Positions 7,485 to 14,886 of a stretch of 46,481 nucleotides of DNA are shown here, one piece after another. How positions within the stretch are numbered: position 1 is the stretch's first letter; every line of letters starts with the position of its first letter. Origin of the DNA: an uncultured Lachnospiraceae bacterium. GTDB taxonomy: Bacteria; Bacillota; Clostridia; Lachnospirales; Lachnospiraceae. Under the pieces are notes generated by a model. The model searched no databases. It saw only the letters and a list, made by a program, of their open reading frames with translations, and was not told the origin of the DNA. A program made the position numbers and the translations under genes. The DNA is taken from positions 1 to 46,481 of the forward strand of contig CACYPS010000032.1 in assembly GCA_902776305.1 (NCBI GenBank), written 5' to 3'.

Positions 7485-7772
7485 ATGACATTTGATGTAG
7501 AAAGCTGCGGAGCCAGGATCAAGGGGCTCCGCATAAAAAACGGACTGACTCAGGAAAGGCTTGCCGACGACATGAACATCACGGACGTGCATCTTAGGCG
7601 GCTGGAAAGCGGAGTCCGGGCAGGATCGATTGAACTGCTGATTGAATTCGCGGAATACTTCCATGTTTCGCTGGATTATCTGATTCTCGGCAGAGGCGGC
7701 CGGACAGATGAAGCGAAAGAAGAGCTGACGGCGATCAAAGAGCGGGTGGAGTATATCATGCAGCTGCTCTAA
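7485..7772 (+). CDS. Small XRE-family HTH regulator (island 1)
   Basis: A 95-aa regulator started at 7485 on the evidence of GGAGGAAAG 6-10 nt upstream. The helix-turn-helix is about residues 8-60 (GLTQERLADDMNITDVHLRRLESG), followed by a segment typical of this family, IEFAEYFHVSLDYLILG. A short charged tail follows. It is homologous to 40643-41044 in island 2 and has the same conserved leader hairpin. A converging gene pair (abiEii/abiEi) lies downstream on the other strand. Probably a repressor controlling excision or conjugation-like functions of the element; that role is inferred from position. Confidence 0.85.
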   Translation: MTFDVESCGARIKGLRIKNGLTQERLADDMNITDVHLRRLESGVRAGSIELLIEFAEYFHVSLDYLILGRGGRTDEAKEELTAIKERVEYIMQLL

Positions 7773-7842
7773 GCGCGGGCAGGAACTCAAGAAGAAACCG
7801 GAAGAATCCTGCGGGATCTTCCGGTTTCCAATGGGTGCGATA

Positions 7843-8880
7843 TCATATCAGATTTCTGGTGGCTTCGACCAGACAGGCATATGCGTCCGGACGCTGCTTG
7901 CGGACATAGGCAAGCTTTTTATACTGATCACCCTCAAGCCGTTCCGAGATATAGCTTTCCGGATGCTCTATTTTCTTAAACGGGTTTCCGGAAAGCAGGC
8001 ACGAAGCAAGATACATGACTTTACAGGCCTTCCAGGTCGCATCATCAGTGTTGTAGCCGCTCAGGAGGATATGGTTCCTCAGCGATTTTATGCCGCGGAG
8101 ATATTCCGCATAGTCATCCTTGTCGATGGTTCCTCTGCTGATAATGCTGACACAGGCACGGATGGTATCCAGGAGGACATCTTCTTTGCTCCAGGCTTCT
8201 CCGCGGAAAGCGGTCTCATCCATAACTGCTGTATCGTATGTCCTGGAAAACAATTCAAAGTCAGTCACATAGTCGGAGAGAGTAGCCGTATCAAACAGCT
8301 GCTTTGCAATCTCCAGCTCCTTATTTGTGCCTAAAAGTACCCCTGTGGTGTGAGGCGCGAAAGCGGTCAGCTTATCGCCAAGCATACAATCCGCTGTAGG
8401 GACTTCCACAGTAAGGTTTTCCCCTGAAGTCAGAAGAAGGTCGTTACGGATCTCTTTCTGCACGGTCTGTGCATAGGGAAGATGGGAGAACACCACATCC
8501 AAAAGGATATAGAATTCTGTATTTCTTACGGGAGAAAAGTAGGTGAATTTGAAATGCCTCTTTACGATCCCGTTTTTGCCTTTGCGGATATCTTCTTCCT
8601 TGTTGAGGAAGGGAAAGATCCGGGAGGCTTTATCGATGTAGTCGTCTACATCGGTCTCAGGTTCTACCAGAATATCTATGTCGGTGGACAGCCTTGCCGG
8701 CTTATCCAGAATCAGCATCAGGCTGGTTCCGCCTTTGAAGCAGAAGGGCATTCCGACACTTTTGATCGCTTCCAGCAGGCCGAAGGCATACAGGGCCCGC
8801 TCGATCAGGCCCGGATCGGAGACGTATTTTTTCTGCAGTTCCCGGATGTAATCAAGCTCGTAAACTCTTTTGTCGATCAT
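7843..8880 (-). CDS. abiEii: AbiEii-type nucleotidyltransferase toxin
   Basis: A 345-aa protein of the AbiEii/AbiGii (DUF1814) family, the toxin of type IV toxin-antitoxin and phage-abortive-infection systems. The nucleotidyltransferase core is clear: KGGTSLML (residues about 49-56) followed by RLSTDIDI, with D67 and D69 as metal ligands. Helical regions about 200-330 follow. Its start overlaps the antitoxin stop by 4 nt (ATGA), so the two are translationally coupled. Toxins of this family transfer nucleotides to RNA acceptors; the specific target here is unknown. Confidence 0.87.
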   Translation of the reverse strand: MIDKRVYELDYIRELQKKYVSDPGLIERALYAFGLLEAIKSVGMPFCFKGGTSLMLILDKPARLSTDIDILVEPETDVDDYIDKASRIFPFLNKEEDIRKGKNGIVKRHFKFTYFSPVRNTEFYILLDVVFSHLPYAQTVQKEIRNDLLLTSGENLTVEVPTADCMLGDKLTAFAPHTTGVLLGTNKELEIAKQLFDTATLSDYVTDFELFSRTYDTAVMDETAFRGEAWSKEDVLLDTIRACVSIISRGTIDKDDYAEYLRGIKSLRNHILLSGYNTDDATWKACKVMYLASCLLSGNPFKKIEHPESYISERLEGDQYKKLAYVRKQRPDAYACLVEATRNLI

Positions 8881-9608
8881 TTGTCGTCCTCCAGAACAAT
8901 GCGGGTTTCTTCGTGAATAAAATCACGTATGGCTTTTTCGATGCCCCGGCGGCGGGCATATCGGAACATTTTACCCTGATTGATGTTGTATTTCTGAAAG
9001 GCATCCTCGTAAATGGCTCGGTATTCCGAACGAGAAAGGATAGAGCCGGAGATTCCCCGGCCAAACAGGTCTACGAGAAGCTTTTCAAGTGATGCCTGCC
9101 GGTACTGTCCAAATGGCGGCGGAGCCTCGGAAATCAGTTTGCGAACAATGATGGTTTCATCGCCGGCATATTTGTAATATTCATCAAGGCTGGGATTGTG
9201 AAGCACATGTGGATACCGGTTAAAAAGCAGGTTGAATATGCTTTCGTCCAACATGTTTTCAACTTCAATAAAAATGGTATTCTTCGCCAGCAGATGATTT
9301 ACAAACTCATTCATTTGATACAGTTCCCATACCTGGAAATCCACCAACGGGTAATTCTCCCGGATCAGGGCGACTATATCCTTGGCAGTTTCTGACAATT
9401 CATAAGAGTAATCTTTTCTGGCGGAGTGGACAAAACGCCCTCTGCTTACTCTGGAGATTTCTCCGGAATCACATTTCTTCTTCAGAATGCTGTAAATGGT
9501 GGATCTTCCGATTCCCGGCACTCCTTTCTGAAGAGCGTCCGCAAATTCTCCGGTCGTAAAGGAAGGGTGATTCTCTATAAACTTCTCTGCCGTCATTTTC
9601 AATTCCAT
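8877..9608 (-). CDS. abiEi: AbiEi-type antitoxin/transcriptional regulator
   Basis: About 243 aa. The N-terminal winged helix (about 5-65, containing FTTGEFADALQKGVPGIGRSTIYSILKKK) is a DNA-binding domain; the remainder resembles AbiEi-like antitoxins (DUF6577 type). The start is uncertain: GGAGGT lies 1 nt before ATG 9608, about 7 nt before TTG 9602 and about 13 nt before ATG 9596, so translation may begin a few codons later than given. Two copies of an inverted repeat flank its promoter, fitting the known negative autoregulation by AbiEi. It is the first gene of a two-gene operon opposite in direction to the rest of the island. Confidence 0.78.
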   Translation of the reverse strand: MELKMTAEKFIENHPSFTTGEFADALQKGVPGIGRSTIYSILKKKCDSGEISRVSRGRFVHSARKDYSYELSETAKDIVALIRENYPLVDFQVWELYQMNEFVNHLLAKNTIFIEVENMLDESIFNLLFNRYPHVLHNPSLDEYYKYAGDETIIVRKLISEAPPPFGQYRQASLEKLLVDLFGRGISGSILSRSEYRAIYEDAFQKYNINQGKMFRYARRRGIEKAIRDFIHEETRIVLEDDK

Positions 9609-9617
9609 CACCTCCGT

Positions 9618-9652
9618 ACTTTCGGCAAAAATCTTTAAAATTGCCAAAAGTC
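9618..9652 (-). promoter_or_regulatory. Proximal AbiEi operator (imperfect copy)
   Basis: ACTTTCGGCAA (9618-9628) and TTGCCAAAAGT (9641-9651) form an inverted repeat with one mismatch. It is the same sequence as the perfect copy at 9691-9726 and lies just before the abiEi ribosome site. Confidence 0.72.
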
Positions 9653-9682
9653 CAAAAATAAGATATATCATATCGCCCTAAA

Positions 9683-9726
9683 AGTCAATAGACTTTCGGC
9701 AATAATGCGAATATTTGCCGAAAGTC
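9683..9726 (-). promoter_or_regulatory. abiE promoter -35 and distal AbiEi operator
   Basis: GACTTTCGGCAA (9691-9702) and TTGCCGAAAGTC (9715-9726) are a perfect 12-bp inverted repeat. On the minus strand a -35 TTGACT (9688-9683) lies just inside it, with a weak AT-rich -10 region (TATCTT or TATATC) 15-17 nt further on. The promoter therefore sits between the two operators. Confidence 0.7.
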
Positions 9727-9798
9727 CATATGGAACATCCTGAAATAATCGGAAAAGCAGTTTCCCATTTGAAATACACACATATATGCCCATGAACA

Positions 9799-10341
9799 GA
9801 ACCTCACAGGCTCGGTTTTCAGTGCCTCGGAGGCACTAAGAAGCAAAGCCGGTTCCTAATAAACTTACCTCAGAGCAGCAGGAACTGCTGCTCTGGGTGC
9901 GGCAAAAGCTGCTGTGCTCCGGACCTTGACAACCGAATATGCATTTCATCAGGTACGTTCTGAACAATTTCCCAATGAGCCTTCGCAGGGGTTCGCCATG
10001 ATCGGGCCGGCAGTGAGACATACAAGTTCTGTCGCTGTAATCCGCCGGGAGCGGTACAAACCAACTGCAAATGCCGGGTCTGCACCCGGCGACGGCCATA
10101 AGGTGGGAAAGGGTACAATGATACTTCTGCCCAGTCACAGCCCCGGCGTTTGCCGGGATCACGCAATGAGGGCAGCTCGGCGAGAACCGCGGAGGGGTGA
10201 GAGTCCCATGAGCGCAGAGGAGCAGGTCTGCCGCCTGATGAACTTCCCAGGGAACAGGGGTTCCCTTTCCGGGGTGTCGGGGACAAATAGGAAGAAGATG
10301 AATGAACGCAATGGGAGCCGAGGACAATCTTCGGCTCCCTT
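9799..10341 (+). ncRNA. Candidate large structured RNA (no gene in this gap)
   Basis: The 9727-10371 gap has no credible protein gene but a dense set of stems. GAACC/GGTTC (9799/9851) is stacked on GGCT/AGCC (9809/9847) and encloses AGTGCCT-CGG-AGGCACT (9821-9837). There is a perfect 11-bp stem with GAA loop at 9871-9895. GCCGGGT/ACCCGGC is at 10073-10090, CCCGGC/GCCGGG at 10142-10157, GGGAAC/GTTCCC at 10250-10265, and a closing GGGAGCCGA/TCGGCTCCC hairpin at 10313-10339. GGCAG (10171) can pair with CTGCC (10229). I do not recognise a known RNA class. Strand is inferred from the closing hairpin and the downstream gene. It could instead be a DNA site such as an origin or recombination region. 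Confidence 0.4.
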
Positions 10342-10371
10342 ATACATACCAGGCATGAGGAGGATGCGCGT

Positions 10372-10761
10372 ATGAGGATAGAGGAATATCACAGGGGCGA
10401 TGTTTTCTTCGCCGATCTTGGCTCGCTGGATCTTGGCGAGCTGTATTATCACAGGCAGGCGGGAGCCAGGCCTGTTGTGGTGGTTCAGAACGATGTCGGC
10501 TGCATCCATTCGGAGACGATCACGGTCGTCCCGCTGACATCACAGCTGAAGCGGCCGGAACTGCCGGCACATTACATTCTGGAAGAGGCGGGTTTCCTGA
10601 AGAAGAAATCCATGGCGCTGGCCGAGGCAATCGGCACCATTGACAAGCGCCAGGTGCGATTTTATCTTGGAAGGTTATCCGATAGAGATATGAATGGCGT
10701 GGATGCGGCGATCACCAGCCATCTGGGTTATGAGATCGCCTGGTGCGTCGAAGCGCCGTGA
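10372..10761 (+). CDS. MazF/PemK-family toxin
   Basis: A 129-aa protein of the PemK/MazF fold: the opening HRGDVFFADLG, then GARPVVVVQNDVG and TITVVPLTSQ are the beta-strands and catalytic loop of this ribonuclease family. MazF enzymes cut mRNA at short sequences and are usually silenced by a small antitoxin encoded directly upstream. Here no antitoxin ORF is visible upstream; the preceding 600 bp is the hairpin-rich region. It overlaps the excisionase coding region closely (10761 versus 10776), so it is likely part of the xis-int transcript. It may regulate element transfer or be neutralised by an unrecognised partner. Confidence 0.82.
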   Translation: MRIEEYHRGDVFFADLGSLDLGELYYHRQAGARPVVVVQNDVGCIHSETITVVPLTSQLKRPELPAHYILEEAGFLKKKSMALAEAIGTIDKRQVRFYLGRLSDRDMNGVDAAITSHLGYEIAWCVEAP

Positions 10762-10775
10762 GGGAGGTGAGACAG

Positions 10776-11018
10776 ATGGAGGCTGAGGCTATTATTACAG
10801 CTGAGTCTCGAGGAATAGACTTGCGAAGACATATCCCATTCTGGGAAAAGAGCAATCTGACAATTGATGAGGCTGCTGCCTATACCGGGATCGGGAAACA
10901 CAAGCTGAGGGAACTGACGGACAACGAGAACTGTTCATTCGTTTTGTGGGTCGGCAGCAAGCGCCTGATCAAACGCAGGCTGCTGGATCAGTTCCTCGAT
11001 AATATGTATTCGATATAA
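10776..11018 (+). CDS. xis: Excisionase (Xis-like, island 1)
   Basis: An 80-aa winged-helix DNA-bending protein of the Tn916 Xis type. The family core IPFWEKSNLTIDEAAAYTGIG followed by KLRELTDN and FVLWVGSKRLIKR is present. The start at 10776 fits GGGAGGTGA 5 nt upstream. Xis steers the integrase toward excision by bending attachment-site DNA. It sits 15 bp after the pemK stop and 111 bp before int; a stem pairing GGATGT with ACATCC (about 11023-11056) lies in that gap. Homologous to 41004-41207 in island 2. Confidence 0.88.
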   Translation: MEAEAIITAESRGIDLRRHIPFWEKSNLTIDEAAAYTGIGKHKLRELTDNENCSFVLWVGSKRLIKRRLLDQFLDNMYSI

Positions 11019-11129
11019 ACAGGATGTGGTGCTGTGCCATGGGCAGCTCGACATCCTTGTTGTTTTCGGGGGGCGAAAATATCATTGTGACAGGGCCCAA
11101 ACCAGAAAAAGCAAGGAGGAATCATCATT

Positions 11130-12473
11130 ATGGCACAGGCCAGACGAAAAGATAAAGCCCGTACCGTTCTGAGGAAGGGTGAAGGACAGCGGAGCAATGG
11201 TACCTACTATTACCGCTGGCAGGATAAAAAAGGAAACCGACATTATCTTTATGCGAAGAGCCTGCAGGAGCTTCGCGAACAGGAAAAGCAGGTCGAAAAA
11301 GACAAATATGACGGGATCAAAGCCGAGGCGAGGTATGTTACGGTGAATGATCTTTACGAGCTGTGGAAGCAGATCAAGCGCGGACTCAAGGATTCCACTT
11401 ATGAGAATTACACTTACATGTACGACACATTTGCCGCCCATGATATCGGAGTGATGAGGATCTCCACTTTGAAGAAATCGGATGTGAAGAGATTCTATAA
11501 CCGGCTGGCGGATGACAGAGGGCTGAAGCCGGCGACGATTGATAACGTCCATACGGTTCTGCACCAGGTCCTCGACATGGCTGTGGATGACGATTATATC
11601 CGCAGCAATCCTTCGGACAACGTGCTGAAGGAGCTGAAGCAGTCCCACTGTTTCCTGACGGAAAAGCGCAGGGGTCTTACGGTTCCCGAGCAGGAGCTGT
11701 TTCTCGATTTCCTGCAGCACAGTGTTACTTACCATCACTGGTATCCGCTGTTCGCAGTCATGGTCGGAACTGGTCTCCGTATAGGTGAAGTGACCGGCCT
11801 TCGGTGGTGTGACATTGACCTGGAGGAGGGAATCATCGACGTCAATCACAACCTGGTCTACTACAATCACCGGAAGGAAGGATCCAAGAAGGGCGTTTAC
11901 TTCAATATCAATACGCCGAAGACACTGGCTGGCGTCCGACAGGTCCCCATGTTGGATTTTGTGAAAAAGGCGTTCGAGATGGAAAAGGCCTATCAGGAGA
12001 AATTCGGGATTAAATGCAATGTCACGATCGACGGCTACACGGATTTCATCTTCGTCAACAGGTTCGGAGAGGCGCAGCATCAGGGAACTGTCAATAAGGC
12101 GATCCATAGGATCACTCGTGACTGCAATGACGCGCAGTTTGAGAAGGATGAGCATCCGAAGGTACTGCTTCCCCATTTCAGCTGCCACAATCTCCGGCAT
12201 ACATTCACCACCCGCATGGTGGAAGCTGGGGTGAATATCAAGGTTATCCAGGATGCGCTCGGACATAAGGATATCCAGACCACGATGAACATCTACGCGG
12301 ATGTTACGCAGGAGCTCAGGAAGAGCGAGTTCGATGGGCTGGACGGCTACTTCAGGAAAAGCCGGAGAGTGTATAAGAAGGAAGCTGCCGCGGAGGATAA
12401 GGCCGGGGATATAGCAAAGGATAAGGCGGAAGATGCAGATAATAACGGCGGCGAAACGAAAGATCCGAATTGA
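11130..12473 (+). CDS. int: Tyrosine recombinase integrase (island 1, intact)
   Basis: A 447-aa Tn916-type integrase. The N-terminal arm-binding domain (about 1-65) has the three-stranded sheet YYYRWQDKKGNRHYLYAKSL, followed by a SAM-like core-binding domain (about 75-170) and the catalytic domain. The catalytic set is complete: R217 in GTGLRIGE, H353 and R356 in CHNLRHTF, H379 in LGHKDIQ and nucleophile Y389 in NIYADV. An acidic, alanine-rich tail follows residue 415. Paired direct repeats downstream are candidate arm-type sites. Of the three integrases in the window this is the only one with no visible defect, so it could act on the others' ends if site specificity allows. Confidence 0.94.
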   Translation: MAQARRKDKARTVLRKGEGQRSNGTYYYRWQDKKGNRHYLYAKSLQELREQEKQVEKDKYDGIKAEARYVTVNDLYELWKQIKRGLKDSTYENYTYMYDTFAAHDIGVMRISTLKKSDVKRFYNRLADDRGLKPATIDNVHTVLHQVLDMAVDDDYIRSNPSDNVLKELKQSHCFLTEKRRGLTVPEQELFLDFLQHSVTYHHWYPLFAVMVGTGLRIGEVTGLRWCDIDLEEGIIDVNHNLVYYNHRKEGSKKGVYFNINTPKTLAGVRQVPMLDFVKKAFEMEKAYQEKFGIKCNVTIDGYTDFIFVNRFGEAQHQGTVNKAIHRITRDCNDAQFEKDEHPKVLLPHFSCHNLRHTFTTRMVEAGVNIKVIQDALGHKDIQTTMNIYADVTQELRKSEFDGLDGYFRKSRRVYKKEAAAEDKAGDIAKDKAEDADNNGGETKDPN

Positions 12474-12579
12474 CTTTTCGCGGTATTACAATTACGATAG
12501 ATCGGAACAATACTAAAGAAAGGAAGAATCCTTTAATACAGTTTAGCTGCCGGGAAACGCAGGAACTCCGGGAGAAGCG

Positions 12580-12746
12580 CTTACACCAAGCCTTACACCA
12601 TTTTGTATTCCATCTGGAGAATTGGAAAAATCCCATGTGGACTTCATTTTTTGAACTATAGAGAACGTCTCTTTTTGGTGGACATTGAGACACATACTCA
12701 GTTCAAAAACAATGAGATCCAAAGCCTTACACCAAAACTTACACCA
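12580..12746 (+). repeat. Integrase arm-type direct repeats (CTTACACCA pairs)
   Basis: CTTACACCA occurs at 12580, 12592, 12726 and 12738: two pairs, each with exactly 12-bp spacing, downstream of int. Tn916-like elements carry short direct repeats near their ends that bind the integrase N-terminal domain. The other integrase genes here are followed by pairs of different sequence with similar 11-12-bp spacing. The rest of the 12474-13243 gap is gene-free. Confidence 0.65.
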
Positions 12747-12990
12747 TTTGGAACACGATGTATGGAAATTTATGAAAAGTTATGGAAAAAGTCGAGGTGG
12801 CGCGGAGCCTTATAATTACAGGGTTTTGACAACTTATGACAGGTTTTGTGAACCCCGAAAAAACAGCTCCCGACGATGAGGAGCTTGGACTGAAAATGGT
12901 TCCAAATTGGTACATTTACGGTAATTTTAAGACATTTCAGCCCTTGCCTGATATAAATGATAAGAATGACATAAAAATAATGTCCTGATA

Positions 12991-13005
12991 TGGACTTATA
13001 TGGCG
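12991..13005 (+). other. att-core-like site, copy 1
   Basis: TGGACTTATATGGCG resembles TGGTCTTTTATGGAC (23316), TGGACCTGTATGGAC (45073) and, on the minus strand, TGGACTTCTATGGAC (16369-16383). It lies past the integrase-1 arm repeats, where an element end is expected. The attachment-site role is inferred. Confidence 0.35.
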
Positions 13006-13040
13006 CTTGATGCACGAAATAGACGGCGGAAGCGATTAAA

Positions 13041-13098
13041 AACAGGGGTATTTTCTCTAGAAAGACATACTTTTTGGAGGAAATACCCCTGTTTTTTA
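13041..13098 (+). terminator. Strong bidirectional terminator between island 1 and the parA module
   Basis: AACAGGGGTATTT (13041-13053) pairs perfectly with 13081-13093 and is followed by six T; A-rich sequence precedes it on the other strand. Confidence 0.85.
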
Positions 13099-13243
13099 TG
13101 TCAAAAACCAAGCCGCGAAATGTTGACTTTGGCGGTGAGCGGCGCGGTGGGATTGGATGTTTAAAGCATCCCGGTCCGAACGAATCAGTGATGTCTGCAG
13201 CATAGGAAAAATTGAAGCGGTTCTTGGTCGAAAGGAGAAAATC

Positions 13244-14026
13244 ATGTGTAAAGTTTACTCGGTATCTAATCAGAAGGGCGGCGTTTCAAAGACGGCAACG
13301 TGCGTAAATCTCGGAATCGGGCTTGCAAGAGCCGGCAAGAAGGTCTGCCTTATTGAGGCGTACGCTCAGAGTAGCCTTACGGAAAGCCTCGGCTTCCGGC
13401 AGCCCGATGAATTGGACGTCACCTTGGGAACAGTTCTGGGAATGGTCATTAACGAGGAGGATATCCCGGAAGATTTCGGGATCATCCATCATCCGGAGGA
13501 CGTTGACCTTCTTCCGGGAAACACCGAACTTGCGGGGATGGAAGTCTCTCTCGTGAACGTCATGAGCAGGGAGACGATTCTCCGTCAGTACATCGAATCA
13601 ATACGGGACAGATATGACGTGATTATCATTGATTGTACTCCGTCACTCGGTATGCTGACCATCAATGCGCTTGCAAGTGCGGATGCTCTGATTATCCCCG
13701 TTCTTCCGGCTTATCTCCCGGCTAAAGGTCTGGAACAGCTTCTTATGACGATCAGCAAGGTGCGCAGACAGTTGAACCGCAGGCTCATGATAAAGGGGAT
13801 TCTCCTTACCATGGTAGATAAGAGGACAAATAACGCAAAGGAAATCATCTCACTCATCCATGAGACGTATGGGGAGCATATCAATATTTTCAGGGAAACT
13901 ATCCCGTTCTCCGTCCGTGCCGCAGAAGCGAGTGCGGAGGGCGTGAGCATCTATAGCCATGATCCGAGGGGGAAGGTGGCAAAGGCATATGAGAATCTGA
14001 CGAAGGAGGTGCTTGGTGATGATTAA
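13244..14026 (+). CDS. parA: ParA-family ATPase with altered nucleotide-binding motifs
   Basis: A 260-aa partition ATPase. The start at 13244 follows AAAGGAGAAAATC. It is collinear with plasmid ParA: NQKGGVSKTA (deviant Walker A), VIIIDCTPSLGMLTINALASADALIIPV (Walker B region) and the C-terminal PFSVRAAEASAEG. The signature lysine of KGG is kept, but Walker A has S for G, and the switch region that normally reads IDADxQGSLT here reads IEAYAQSSLT. The usual acidic residues are therefore changed and ATP hydrolysis may be impaired. It overlaps parB by 8 nt. A truncated relative lies at 24069-24486. Confidence 0.87.
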   Translation: MCKVYSVSNQKGGVSKTATCVNLGIGLARAGKKVCLIEAYAQSSLTESLGFRQPDELDVTLGTVLGMVINEEDIPEDFGIIHHPEDVDLLPGNTELAGMEVSLVNVMSRETILRQYIESIRDRYDVIIIDCTPSLGMLTINALASADALIIPVLPAYLPAKGLEQLLMTISKVRRQLNRRLMIKGILLTMVDKRTNNAKEIISLIHETYGEHINIFRETIPFSVRAAEASAEGVSIYSHDPRGKVAKAYENLTKEVLGDD

Positions 14027-14762
14027 AGAAACGAAGTATAAGCTGAACTCCTATAACGACCTTTTCGGAGTCAGTGACCGTGACGAACAGCCGGTAAAGA
14101 TATCCCTGACCGAATTGCACGACTTTCGGAACCATCCATACAGAGTCGTTGATGACGAGGATATGCAGGAACTGGTGAGCAGCATTCGTGAACAGGGTGT
14201 GCTTGTCCCGATTATCGCAAGACCGATGCAGCATGGCGGCTATGAAGTCATAGCCGGACACAGGAGGAAATATGCGGCAGGGCTTGATAAAATCCCGGTC
14301 GTTGTCCGTGAACTGTCGGATGCCGATGCGATAGACACCATGATAAGCACGAACATCCAGAGGACGAATATCCTTCCGAGCGAGAAGGCATTTGCCTACC
14401 GTATGCAGTGGGAAGCCGCAAGCCACAGGGGGAAGAAAGGCACGAACACACCGAAAATGATTGCGGAACAGGCGGGTGACAGCACCCGTCAGGTGCAGAG
14501 GTTTATCAGGCTTTCATATCTTGATAGGGAACTTCTGAACTTCGTGGATTCAGGAAGAATGTCGATTCAGGCGGGTCATGAGATCAGCTTTCTGGACGAA
14601 CAGGCACAGAGTTGGGTGCTTGATGTAGCTATGGCGACCGGAAAGGTTCCGAGCGGAAAGATGGCAGAGAATATCCGCAGGGAATATGAGGAGAAGAAGC
14701 TCACGCCGGAGAAACTGAGAATCATTATGATGGGGAAAGCCGGAAGCCGAATCGGAAAATAA
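14019..14762 (+). CDS. parB: ParB-family partition protein, C-terminus frameshifted
   Basis: Starting at ATG 14019 (GGAGGT 8 nt upstream), about 247 aa. The ParB N domain contains NHPYRVVDDEDMQELV, EVIAGHRRKYAAG and INTER-type motif TNIQRTNILPSEKAFAY, followed by a helix-turn-helix (SRQVQRFIRLSYL-like block, about 160-190). The frame stops at 14762, but 3 codon-frames away the sequence continues as ITLKNKRINEYFSSDYSAEQ and ends QNE-stop at 14875, the usual C-terminal dimerisation segment of this subfamily. So about 40 C-terminal residues are lost through a frameshift near 14735-14760. DNA-binding parts remain; the dimer domain may be missing. Confidence 0.84.
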   Translation: MIKETKYKLNSYNDLFGVSDRDEQPVKISLTELHDFRNHPYRVVDDEDMQELVSSIREQGVLVPIIARPMQHGGYEVIAGHRRKYAAGLDKIPVVVRELSDADAIDTMISTNIQRTNILPSEKAFAYRMQWEAASHRGKKGTNTPKMIAEQAGDSTRQVQRFIRLSYLDRELLNFVDSGRMSIQAGHEISFLDEQAQSWVLDVAMATGKVPSGKMAENIRREYEEKKLTPEKLRIIMMGKAGSRIGK

Positions 14763-14886
14763 CCCTGAAAAATAAAAGAATCAATGAGTATTTCTCATCG
14801 GATTACAGCGCAGAGCAGATAGAGGAGATTGTCTACAGCCTGCTTGACCGCTGGAGGAGCGAACAGAACGAGTGAAGGAGAATGCT

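Noticed and set aside
8482-8916. A 144-codon plus-strand frame opposite abiEii
   Set aside because: Shadow of the minus-strand toxin gene, whose nucleotidyltransferase motifs are clear.
10195-10215. GGTGAGAGTCCC motif, reminiscent of group II intron domain I
   Set aside because: No intron-encoded protein, no domain V hairpin and no intron 5' boundary are visible; a similar string at 4908-4919 is only a terminator loop.
9836-10509. Several overlapping long open frames on both strands in the hairpin-rich gap
   Set aside because: They lack ribosome sites and recognisable domains, have unusual composition and overlap one another in all frames, as expected from GC-rich structured sequence.
12660-12760. 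A small gene in the frames around the CTTACACCA repeats
   Set aside because: Short frames without ribosome sites that coincide with the repeat pairs; no domain similarity.
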